Assembly (NCBI RefSeq): GCF_022539505.1
Contig: NC_061508.1
Location: 89,879,276-89,943,275, forward strand
From: Lolium rigidum
Lineage: Eukaryota > Streptophyta > Magnoliopsida > Poales > Poaceae
Direction: 5' to 3'
Length of the DNA: 64,000 bases
The position numbers and the translations under genes are program-made. This document shows, in pieces, positions 21,659 to 31,888 of this stretch. Positions within the stretch are counted from its first letter, which is position 1, and the number at the start of each line of letters is the position of its first letter. The notes below the pieces were generated by a model. The model saw only the letters and a list, made by a program, of their open reading frames with translations. It had not been told where the DNA came from and did no database searches.

Positions 21659-24600
21659 TTACAGAGAAGGACTATATTTCAGCTCTAGGCGTAGAACCGC
21701 CCGAGCTGCGCCACGTTCCAGGGGTTTTTCTCGGAACCCCGTCTTCTTGTCCTTGATCCCGTACGCTCCTCCGTCGATGACTTCCGTGACGATATAAGAC
21801 CCCAACCATGGTGACTCGAGCTTCTCTGTACTTTGCTGGTTGAGCCGTAGGACCAAATCACCGACCTGGAAAGATCTCGGCCGCAATCGTCGACTGTGGT
21901 AGTTCTTCAAGTCTTGCTGGTATTTGGTAACCCGTGACAGTATTTCATCTCGAGCTTCATCGAGTGCATCCATATCATCCTCCCGAACTTTTCGTGATGT
22001 TTCTTCGTCATACTCTGTTACTCTTGGAGAATCGTGCTCTATTTCAGTTGGTAGTACGGCTTCAGCTCCATGGACGAAGAAGAACGGGGTTTCTTGTGTC
22101 GCCGTGTTTGGTGTTGTTCGGATGCTCCACAAAACACTTGGCGCTCTTCCGGCCAGGTGTGTCGAGCCTTTTCAAGCGGTCCTAGCGTACGTTTTTTAAT
22201 GCCATTGCGTATGATGCCATTGGCTTTCTCGACTTGACCATTAGTTTGGGGATGTGCAACCGACGCGAAGTGCAATTTGATGCCCACTTCCGCACAAGAC
22301 GCCTTGAACTCTTTCGACGTAAAGTTGCCGCCATTGTCCGTGACGATGCCGTGAGGTACTCCAAATCGAAAAACGATGCCCTTCACGAACTTTATTGCGG
22401 ATTGTGCATCGCGTGAATTTATTGGCTTCGCTTCTACCCACTTAGTGAATTTGTCGACAAAGAACCAACAGGTACTCGTATCCTCCTGGCGAAGCTTTGT
22501 GCAACTTGCCTACCATGTCGAGTCCCCACTGTGCAAAGGGCCATGACAATGGTATTGGCATTAGTTCTGCCGCCGGAGAGTGCGGTTTTGCGGCAAATCT
22601 CTGGCACGCGTCGCAAGTTCGTACTATCTCTTTTGCGTCCTCGATTGCCGTCAACCCAAGAGAATCCCGCCCGAAAGACTTTGGCCGCAATAGCTCGACC
22701 GCTTGCATGGTGACCACATATTCCCTCATGCACATCCTTTAGGATTATTCTTCCTTCTTCTGGTGTGACACACCTTTGCAAGACGCCTCGAAATACTTCT
22801 CTTGTATAACTCCCCTTTGACCACTCGTGAAAGCTTTGGATCGTCGAATAACTCGCCTTGCCGCAACCGGATCGTCGGGTATTTCCTTCCTGAGGATATA
22901 CGATATGTACGCTTGCATCCAAGGAACTTCTATCATCATCACAAGTTCTTGGTCCTCTTCGTCCTCCACGGTTTCTTTGGGAGACGCCGAAGTTTTTCCT
23001 TCTTTTGCTTTTTTCTGCATCTTCTTCGGCTTCGTTGATCTCTCCGCTATTTCTTCCCAAAACACGCCTGGCGGGATTGGAAGGCACTGTGACCCGATGT
23101 TTGCGAGGACGTCGGCTTCATCATTGCTCGCCTCATCGATATGATTTACCTCGCATCCATCAAACAGCTTCTCAAGCTCATTGTACACCTCCTTGTATGC
23201 TATCATGCTATCATTGATCGCATCACATTGGTTCATAACTTGCTGAGCCACCAATTGTGAGTCGCCAAAGATTTTTAGTCGAGTTGCACCGCAAGCTTTC
23301 GCCATCTTCATCCCGTGTATAAGGGCTTCATATTCTCGCTTTCATTGTTGGATGCGTTTGGGAACGTCATCCGTAGGACATATTTCAACTTGTCGCCTTC
23401 GTGTGATATGAGTATCACTCCTGCGCCAGCTCCTTCTACTCTCTTGGATCCGTCGAAGTTCATTGTCCAAGTTCTCGACAAATCTGGGGTCCCGTGTTTT
23501 GCAGCTCCATCCACTCGCGATGAAATCTGGCAAAACTTACGACTTGATTGCCTTTCTTTTTTCATACGTGATGTCCCGAGGGGAAAGTTCTATTCCCCAA
23601 AGGGAGACACGCCCTGTATCTTCTGGATTGTTCAGTATATTTGAGAGAGGTGCTTCACTGACTACTATTATCGGGTGTGTCGAAAAATAGTGGCGCAACT
23701 TTCTTGCTGTTCTAATCACTCCATATGCTAGTTTCTGGTACTGCGGGTACCGCTGTTTGGACGGCGATAAAACTTCACTAATGAAATATACCAGCCTTTG
23801 CACTCTATGGAGTTTTCCTTCTTCTTCTCTTTCGACGACTAGCACCGTGCTAACCACTTGTGGTGTGGCTGCGATGTACAGCAGGAGAGGTTCCTTTTCC
23901 TTTGGCGCCACCAAGACTGGTGGTGTCGAGATTTTGCGTTTCGCATCCTCGAAAGCTCTATCGGCTTCTTCGTTCCACTCGGAATTTCTCCCTTGTTTTA
24001 TCAAAGCGTAGAACGGTAGTGCTTTTTCTCCCGACTCGGCGACGAATCTACTCAGAGCCGCGACTCGCCCAGTTAATTGCTGTACTTCTTTTAACTTGGT
24101 TGGCTTCCTCATCGTTACGATGGCTTGTATTTTGTCAGGATTTGCTTCAATCCCTCTCGCTGAAACTAAGAATCCAAGAAGTTCTCCTGCTGGGACGCCA
24201 AAAGAGCATTTCGTCGGGTTTAGCTTGAGGCGTAATTTGTCGAGGTTATCAAAAGTTTCCTTGAGATCTTCGATCAACGTCGTCCCCTTTTTGATGTTAT
24301 GACTACATCATCAATGTATACTTGCACATTTTTTCCAATCTGTGTTGCCAAACACTTCTGCATCATCCTTTGATACGTTGCTCCCGCGTTTTTCAAACCA
24401 AAAGGCATTGTTTTGTAGCAAAACACTCCGTAAGGTGTGATGAACGCTGTTTTTTACTTCATCTTCTTATTTTAATCTAATCTGGTTATAACCAGAATAC
24501 GCGTCCAGGAAGGAAAGACGTTCGCATCCTGCCGTGGAGTCGATAATTTGGTCGATCCTCGGGAGGGGAAAGTGATCCTTTGGACAATGTTTATTGAGAC

Positions 24601-25500
24601 ACGTAAAATCGACGCACATGCGAAGGACTTTAGTGTTTTTCTTCGGCACCAACACTGGATTTGCTACCCATGTGGCCTCTGTATGCAGCTCTTTGATAAA
24701 ACCAGCTTCTCTTAGTCGATCGATTTCTGACAGCATAGCTTTGCGGTTTGGTTCCGAAAAACATCGCAAAGGTTGTTTGATTGGTCTCGCTAGTGGATCC
24801 AAGTTTAGGTGGTGCTCGGCAAGTTCCCTGGGTACTCCTGGCATGTCAGCTGGACACCATGCAAAGATTTTCCAGTTCTCACGGAGGAACTTGACGAGCG
24901 CGCTTTCCTATGCGAGGTCCATGTCATTTGCGATAGATGTCGTCTTTTTGGATCCGTCGGGTGAATCTCGCACCTCCTTAGAATTTTTCTCGTTGTTGAA
25001 AGTTGATTCTTTATTTGGCCTTGCAACGTCCGGTAGCACGTCGTAGTCGGCCATGAGCCTTGATGCCAAATACTCAGCTTGCATCCCGAAAGTTTCTGAT
25101 AGTCGATGAAAATCCTTGTCACATTTATCGGCTAGGGCGAAGCTTCCTTTGATTGTGATTGGTCCCTTAGGTCCTGGCATCCTCCACAATAAGTACGTGT
25201 AATGTGGTACCGCCATAAATCTAGCATACGCTGGTCGTCCCAACGTAGCGTGGTATTGTGACGGGAAATCTACGACTTCAAACTCCAATTTCTCGATTCG
25301 TAATTTTCTCGAGTTCCAAACCGAACGTCGAGATTAATCTTCCCCAACGGATAGCTTGGCTTCTCCGGTGTGATGCCGTGGAATCTCGTGTCCGTTGGTT
25401 TCAGGTTTGCTAGGGATATATTCATCTTCCTTAATGTATCTCGCGTACATAAGGTTCAAGCTGCCGCCACCATCTATAAACACGCGAGATACGTCGAATC
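21659..25500 (-). pseudogene. pol of gypsy copy 1: protease, RT, RNase H, integrase
   Basis: Minus-strand order: retropepsin with FIDGGGSLNLMY near 25470; RT with RMCVDFTCLN and HFPLPRIDQI near 24580, FLDAYSGYNQIRLK near 24490 and a YIDD box near 24310; RNase H with MNFDGSK near 23460 and FGDSQLVAQQV near 23255; integrase with HHASGRAIAAK near 22690, CDACQRFAAK near 22620, WGLDMVGKL (catalytic Asp) near 22510, DNGGNF (Asp) near 22330 and NGQVEKANGII (Glu) near 22240; and a C-terminal GDLVLRL...ESPWLGSYIV module near 21800. These enzymes copy and insert the element. Stops or frameshifts occur after the QIRLK segment (~24465), inside RNase H (~23340) and within integrase (~22440), so the polyprotein is not continuous. 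Confidence 0.88.
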
Positions 25501-25762
25501 CCGCGATGACCGCCGGTAGTATGAGTGCTGACCGCCCTGGTCGAGGAACTTGCCGCGGATGATCTCGCTATAGTGAAGCCAATGTCTTGCCCCGACCAAT
25601 TAAGGTACTCAACTCGTTGGTGGAGGCATTTTCTCCGCCATGAACACTCGTCGCGAGATTACTTTCTCGAGTTCTATTGGATGGCCTTCCCTTCGAATCA
25701 TCGAGACCGCTCCATTAGAATTGGGATCAACGTAAGGTGGTGGTGCAGCGCCGCCGCTATTC

Positions 25763-28100
25763 TTAGCCGATGTCGATTGTCATCTCGTTATCGCGGGAGG
25801 AGGTGGCAGTGAACCTCACTTCGGGTTCTCGAGGATTTCTTTGTGCTGCCTGAGCATTAGCGTGCCCTGCATATCTCAGCATTGCCTGGAAATTTTGACA
25901 ATCCTTCTGCAGATGTCCCGACTGTCTTTTTCCGTTGCTGTCGAGGAAAAAGTGCATCTGACATGGCCCGTTCATCATTTCTTCGGGAGACACAAAAGGC
26001 CTCTAGAACCTTGGCCCGCTGTTTTTCCTATTTTGTCGAAATTCGTCTCTATTGTCACTTCGTTGCTCATTACTTCTCTGGTAATCATCTCGATTATTTC
26101 CTCCTGCACTGGCTCGGAAACCAGCCGAAATTTGACCTCGGAGCATCATAATTCGAGTACCGCCGAGGAAATCGTCGCCTTGATTGATAATTTCGACCGC
26201 GGTCCTCCTCTCGGCGACCTATGCCGTTTGTTGTGGACAGCATCTTCTCCATCTCGCCCATCTCGCTTGCTATTTCCATTAATGCAGATATCGTCTTTGG
26301 ATTGGTTCTTCCCAAATCTTCGACAAAATCTCCAGGCCTCGATCCCCGCGACAAATGCATCTATTGCCCTCTCGTCAGATATATTTTCTGCCGAGTTTTT
26401 TATGATGTTCCACCTTTGGATATATTTTCTCATTGGCTCGTCTGGCTTCTGTCGACACGCCCGTAACTCCTCTAGAGATGCGGGCTTCTTACAAGTGGAT
26501 CGGAAATTCTTGACGAATATGTCCTCAAAGCTATCCCAGCTGTCGATAGACCCTGGAGGAAGCTTTTTGATCCAAGATCGTGCAGCTCCACTTAAATGCA
26601 CCTGAATACTTTGCATGGCTGTTGCCCCGGTCCCTCCAGCTTAACTTCACCGTCTCGAGGTAATCAACTAGCCAATCCTCTCGGATCTTGCAGCCGTCAA
26701 ATTTTTTGAAATTATCAGGCAACTTAAATCCCGAAGGGACTCGAGTTTTTCGTACTCTCCTTGTGAAGCACGGTAAACCGCACATATCCTCGTCGTTTAA
26801 TTCTGGGGAATACCGATGTTCCCTTCTGCTTTGCCGTGCTCTGTCTACCCTTGCTTGTGCTGCCGTCTCTCTTGCTCCACTTGTTCCTTCGACATTTGCT
26901 GCCGCCGCCGTCGTAGGTCGTGGATTATTTTGCCTTGTCGCTCCTTCCGGCGGTGTTGGTGCAAACGCCGTTCCCATGCCTTCGCCTCCCGCCACCGCCA
27001 TGTTGTACAAAGCCTCCCTTGGATCTCCCCGGAGGTGGCCTAGATGCAAGGATAAAAGCTTGTGTCGCCATATACCCAGCTTCTGGTGTCTTGGGGATAA
27101 TATTCCCCCTTGTGTCTATCGACATAAAAGACATGTCGAGATTTTGAACCAAGTACTCTCTTTCTCCTTTAGGTATGTGTTGCAATCTTGACCTTGCTCT
27201 GTTCCGAGCTTCTCTATGGCTATCTCCCGAGGTTCCGCATTGTCGACTTAACTCGCCCTTCGTTCGCTTGACGCGGAGGCTGCCTCCTTTCTTCTGTTTA
27301 GAGCTTCTGTATGTTTTTCCAATTCTCTTCCAGCTCGGGCGAGTCTATATTGATAAGCCTGCAGTTCTTGGACTGTAGCAGTTGTCGTCATTGGTTCCGA
27401 GCCATCTAAAGCTTTCGCAGCTCTATCCCAGGCTGTTTGTGGAAGGTGAACTCTGACGCGTGGTGTGGGCCCGACATATTTAGTGCCCATACCTCTCCTT
27501 AGATCTGAGGGATCGACATAGGGATTGCCCAAATCGTCGAAAGCCTCCGATGTTTCCTCTTGATCGCGACTTGCATCTCCAATGGCATAAACTTGGTGAT
27601 ATTTTGGAGTTTTCACTTTGCTTGGTTCGGTGACACCATCATAGAGTTTGGTGAAGACCTTCCCAATAGAGGTGGATTTGTCGATGAAGTCGAAGCTATC
27701 AATGTCGCTCGAATCATCGCTTATATAAGAGTCCGCCGATGATTCGAAAGACATGTCGCTGAAGATTTTGACTAGTTTTTCACTTTCCCTGCTGTCGATG
27801 AAGCATGGCGACGAAATCTCCTTATCGCTTGACTCGACGAATGACACTGAGTTTGAGAGATCAGGACCACCCGACGATAATCCCGACGAGATCGGAACTT
27901 CGAGACGATACACTCCTTCTTTCACGACGCGGAAATCGAATTTTCCAAACGTCATCTTCATTGGCTCCTCCAGATACGCATATGCATCCAAACGGGAGGG
28001 CGGGTGAGGAACAAAATCAACAAGACCAGTTTCGATCCGTTTACCTCTCGTCCATGATGTTGCTTGCTACTGATGAAGTCGACGATCTTGAACGTGCCAT
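25763..28100 (-). pseudogene. gag of gypsy copy 1
   Basis: Starts MARSRSSTSS at the ATG 28098-28100, just inside the primer-binding site. Landmarks on the minus strand: DAYAYLEEPMKMTFGKF (27990), EETSEAFDDLGNPYVDPSD (27560), LNDEDMCGLPCFTRRVRKTR (26790), VHLSGAARSWIKKLPPGS (26600), MRKYIQRWNIIKNSAENISD (26430), and a Cys/His cluster GPCQMHFFLDSNGKR...HLQKDC (25960-25900) that may replace a canonical zinc knuckle. Gag builds the cytoplasmic particle. Several frame breaks (near 27250, 26650 and 26280) disrupt it. Copy 2 preserves longer frames of the same protein. Confidence 0.85.
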
Positions 28101-28127
28101 CGAGATCAGCTCCTTGTCGCCTCTAAT

Positions 28128-28146
28128 TCCCACAGACGGCGCCAAT
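28128..28146 (-). other. Primer-binding site of gypsy copy 1
   Basis: TGGCGCCGTCTGTGGGAA on the minus strand directly follows the 5' LTR, as in Tat-lineage elements. Confidence 0.85.
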
Positions 28147-28531
28147 TGACAAGGTATCAACTTGTCAATGCCTATGGATTGTAGGCTAGGGTTTAGTTGA
28201 AAGTAGAGGGCAAGTAGATCTCGAAGGTTTCAGCCGAAAAGTACTCGACGATTATGAAAACTAGGGTTTATAAACAATGATTCGATGATCTCTGCGTCCC
28301 TCGACTCCCCCTTATATAGGAGGCGGAGCCGAGGGATTCGTGTCGTACAAGTTACAAAGTCCGGGAAGGTTTCAAACTCATCCCGTAAGATTACAAATAG
28401 GACTTTCTATTACAACTCTAACTTTCCTTAATAATATCTTGGGCTTCCGAATCTTCTTATTCTTCGAGTAGTGGGCCTTCAATAAACCCCGGGTACTATC
28501 TTTGGCAGGCCCATTAGGGATGCCTATGTCA
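28147..28531 (-). repeat. 5' LTR of gypsy copy 1
   Basis: 385 bp, differing from the 3' LTR at about three positions by eye (GTTTATAAAC/GTTTGTAAAC, GTGTCG/GTGCCG, GTACT/GTAAT). It contains the minus-strand TATATAA near 28312-28318, the probable genomic RNA promoter. Confidence 0.93.
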
Positions 28532-30031
28532 CCAGGCGGGGCCCTTGTTTGCCACCCTCATACCACACGATGACAGCGTCGAAATCTGCTTGGACTTCAG
28601 CTCTGGCTTCAGCTTTGAGTTCAGGTACGAGTGAAGCTTTGAGTTCAAGAACGAGTTGAGCTTTGATTCCTGATACCAAATCAGCTTTCACTTTGCTATG
28701 ATTGACTTCCTGATCACCTCCGCCTCCCGTTGTTTCCTCTCATCGCGCGCATTTTTATCTGGCGTAGACACCAAGCCGTAGTGAGCATGCTTTTGTCCTG
28801 TATTGGCGTCAGCCACACGGGCTCTATGCGGCCTTCTCGGAGGTGAATGCTCATTAACTAGGTTTATCGCCCGTACGCTAGGCTTGTCCCAGGCTACCCT
28901 TCCCGTCGATGCCTGGGACGAGGAACCTTCGTCACATTGGACAAGTCTTTGTCTTTCTTCTTCATCCGGAAGAAACGTGAACCATTTAGAAATGTTGCTA
29001 CTATTATATAAACGATACTTTATGAGTCATAGGATCTAATTAAACCGGAAATTGCTTACCCGTTTTTTCTCGATATCCACAACCTTCTCGTTGGTCGTGA
29101 ACCAAATTATGTCAGTTACCACCTTGGGGTCCGTGAAAAGTTCCCCGGTTAGTTTTTTTTATGATACCAGGACCTGATAAATCTTCTTTCCTGCGGGTCC
29201 TTGTACTTGAGCTAGGGGTTCTCAATGTTGGCATTTCTATAGGCCTCGTCCTCCTTCGCCCAATAGGGCTCCTTTCCCTCATACCCACGGCTCCCAAGGG
29301 TGTGGTTGCTGATGTTAAGCTCCCGCATATCCTTCCCCCATGTCTTGCGATTCTTGGTCGCTTGTAGCTCTTCATTGGCCACAAAAGCATCGAAGTCCTC
29401 TTGTGTAACCTTTGGAAAGGAAGCGTGGACCTCTTCGAAATCTTTGCCGTCAGCAATCATCTTACTCACCATGTACTTATAGCTGCTCAGGTGTTTGCTG
29501 AACTTGAGGAGGGCTTGTGAGTTCACAATGTTTTTGGTTTCATGAGTGGAGGAGTAGTTGCCTAGGAACTTGTATTGTTCGTGCAACCTCGCAAGGAGTT
29601 GGACTCGCAAATGTTTTTTGTTCTTCCCTCGGAGGTCCGTTTCGTTGAGATTGACGACCTCTCGGAGCTGCCAGTTGGTTGCCGTACCCCTTCACGACAT
29701 GCTTAGCTCCACTGGCAAACCACGGACGGGGTCCACCTCTGTGATTGTGTCTCTACCAGTGGCGACCGTGTTTGGGCGTCTTGCCTTCCGCGGACACTTG
29801 TCGCCACTTGTCCCAGTGCCACTACTCCCGGCGGCGCCGCTTGGCTCGTCTCCACTTGTTTCGGCGCCACCCCTGGCGGCGGCACTTGTCCCGTCGCCGC
29901 TTGGCTTGTCGCCACTACCCCCGGCCGGCATCCTCCATCTCATGGTCGTCACCACTACCCCCGCCGGCATCATCCACCGACTTCAAGAAAAACTTATGGT
30001 AGTGCAACTCTAAATCTTGGTGAGACGACAT
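28532..30031 (-). pseudogene. CACTA second gene, 5' part (Ptta/En-Spm-like)
   Basis: The first ATG at 30029-30031 sits in a strong GCCACCATGTCG context and opens MSSHQDLELHYHKFFLKS. After a Gly/Ser/Pro-rich segment come RRPNTVATGRDTITEVDP, KGYGNQLA, HEQYKFLGNYSSTHETKNIV, SFPKVTQEDFDAFV and TWGKDMRELNISNHTLGSRG. This is the conserved series of the Ptta/En-Spm plant transposase family, the likely DNA-binding partner (TnpA role) of the TNP2 protein. The gene then runs into the gypsy insertion; its continuation is at 13207-15421 with a Ulp1-like domain. Frame breaks near 29680 and 29200 make it a pseudogene. The identity of this N-terminal half is inferred from motif order. Confidence 0.68.
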
Positions 30032-31888
30032 GGTGGCTAGCACTAATCAAAGATGAAAGAGGTATTAGCAAACATAAATTTCACGGAAAAGTTCGGCATG
30101 ACCTTTGCTAAAAATGGCCATGCGGAGTGCTAGAATTGCCGGAATGGAACCGAATCAACATTCCGGCAACTCAATAGCAACTCAATCCCTGCAAACATAT
30201 ATATACAACATATACACATAGCTCATTCTCATTTCCAGAGGACCATGTACACATATATATCCAACATATACGAGTATGTCATTTTTAACATAGCTCATTC
30301 TCATCCCTGCAAACATATATATACAACATATACACATAGCATTTTTATTTTCATCATAAACCATAGCATAAACCACTATACTGCCAACTAAACCATTTTT
30401 ATTTTCATTTTTTTAAATGAACCAGAGAATCCACCCATCTTTAGCATCTCTCTAGCAGTATCTACTGCATTTTCATTTGAAAACCTGAAGCATTTCATCA
30501 TTTCATTTAGTATATAAATTTAACTTTACTACTGCATTTTAGTATATAAATTTAACCTTGCTACTGCATTTCATCATTTTCATTTGCAAACCAGTAGCAA
30601 CGATAAACAAATCCTAGCAGCTTCATTTTAGCAAGGTTAAACAAATCCTAGTATATAAAATTAAATGAACCCTAAACGAACCGATAAAATTGCTAACATC
30701 ATTTCATCATTTCATTTAACCTTGCAATCGCATTTTCATTTTCATTACAGTAGCAACTTCATTTTAGCATTTTCATTTAAACAAACTGCATTTTAGTATA
30801 TAAATTCCATTTCATTTTTTTGGCAGCTTAATTTCATCATTTCATTAGAGTAGCGACTTAATTTCATCATACTGCATTCATTTTGAACCAAACCTCTATT
30901 TAATTTTATTTTTTTGGTAGTAGGTAATGATGCATTTTCATTTTGAACAAAATCTATTTGCAACCAGTGAGCATGAGCATTTTGAACCAAACCAATAAGC
31001 ATGAACATTTTCTTTTTTCCTACTTCAACCTGCAACTAAATCAACTAAATGAACCCTAAAATTTGCATGCTAGCGAGTAGCGTAGCATTTTGAACCAGTG
31101 AGCATGAGCATGAACATTTTGAACCAGTGAGCAGTAGCAGTATTGGAAAAATTCGGAGGCATAGAGAGGGGAAGGGAGAGGGGAAGGAAGAGGGGAAGAG
31201 AGAGGGGAAGGAAGATGGGAAGGGGGAGGGGAAGGAAGAGGGGAAGGGCTAGGGGCGGTTGTTACCGACGGTCGCGACGGTGGCCGGCGCATGCGCGACG
31301 CCCTCCTCCTCCTCCTCCTCCGTGGCGACAGTGGTGACGCCTCCTCGATCCTCCTCTCCGAGGCGACGGTGTGGCGACGCCTGCTCCTCCTCCTCACGGC
31401 GGTTCTCCTCTTCTCGGCAGCTCGGGGGCTCAGGGGCGACGCGATGGCGCTAGGGCGGCGGTGCTGGCGGTGGTTGGTGCGGCCTGTGTGATTTGGGGGA
31501 GATAGGGTTTCTTCAAGTGGACGAAACCGCTAAGTCCATGTGCCAAGGTTACTGCCGGCGCACCAGGGCCCTGGTGCTGGGACTTAGTCCCCCAAATCAC
31601 CCTAGCTAGCATGGCCATTTCCTTTTCTTTTTCTTTATTTCTTTCCTATTTCTTTTATGTTTCTTTTCTTTTCCCCCAAATGCTATACTATTTTATTTTC
31701 TTCTCTTTTCAAAATAAGAACCAAGCAATATGAGCTATGCATGCATGCATTAAAAAATATGAGTTAATGAGTTATACATAAAATGATGACCACCACACAA
31801 TATTAGTTATAGATAAAATGTTGACCAACACAATATGAGTTATGTATTACAAAAAATATGAGTTATACATTGCAAATAAAGTTTTACA
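30032..31888. repeat. Low-complexity spacer between the first two CACTA genes
   Basis: No gene seen. 30180-30375 holds diverged repeats of CATATATATACAACATA. 30400-31130 is dominated by CATTTTCATTT and TTTCATCATTTCATT words. 31143-31255 is an almost pure purine run built of GGGGAAGGAAGA words. 31260-31500 is GC-rich. 31545-31590 carries a subterminal-type CACTA repeat (TACTGCCGGCGCACCAGG). Confidence 0.75.

Larger units (their letters stand above)
15422..28531 (-). mobile_element. Complete Tat-like Ty3/gypsy retrotransposon, copy 1 (13.1 kb)
   Basis: Two 385-bp LTRs (15422-15806 and 28147-28531) begin TGACAAGGTATCAACTTGTC and end GGATGCCTATGTCA, with 5-bp duplications CCAGG at 15417-15421 and 28532-28536. 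The element reads right to left: primer-binding site, gag, pol in the order protease-RT-RNase H-integrase, then about 6 kb holding two genes on the opposite strand. Integrase after RNase H marks Ty3/gypsy. The antisense extra genes and TGGCGCCGTCTGTGGGAA site fit the Tat lineage. Only about three differences separate the LTRs by eye, so the insertion is young, although gag and pol carry frame breaks. It sits in the second gene of the CACTA element. Confidence 0.95.

Noticed and set aside
30180..30380. CRISPR-like spacing of repeated CATATATATACAACATA words
   Set aside because: Plant nuclear context, irregular spacing and AT-rich simple repeats; not a CRISPR array.
31056..31491. Arg/Ser/Pro-rich frames of 60-113 codons
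   Set aside because: Translation of purine- and GC-rich low-complexity DNA; no domain and no conserved start.
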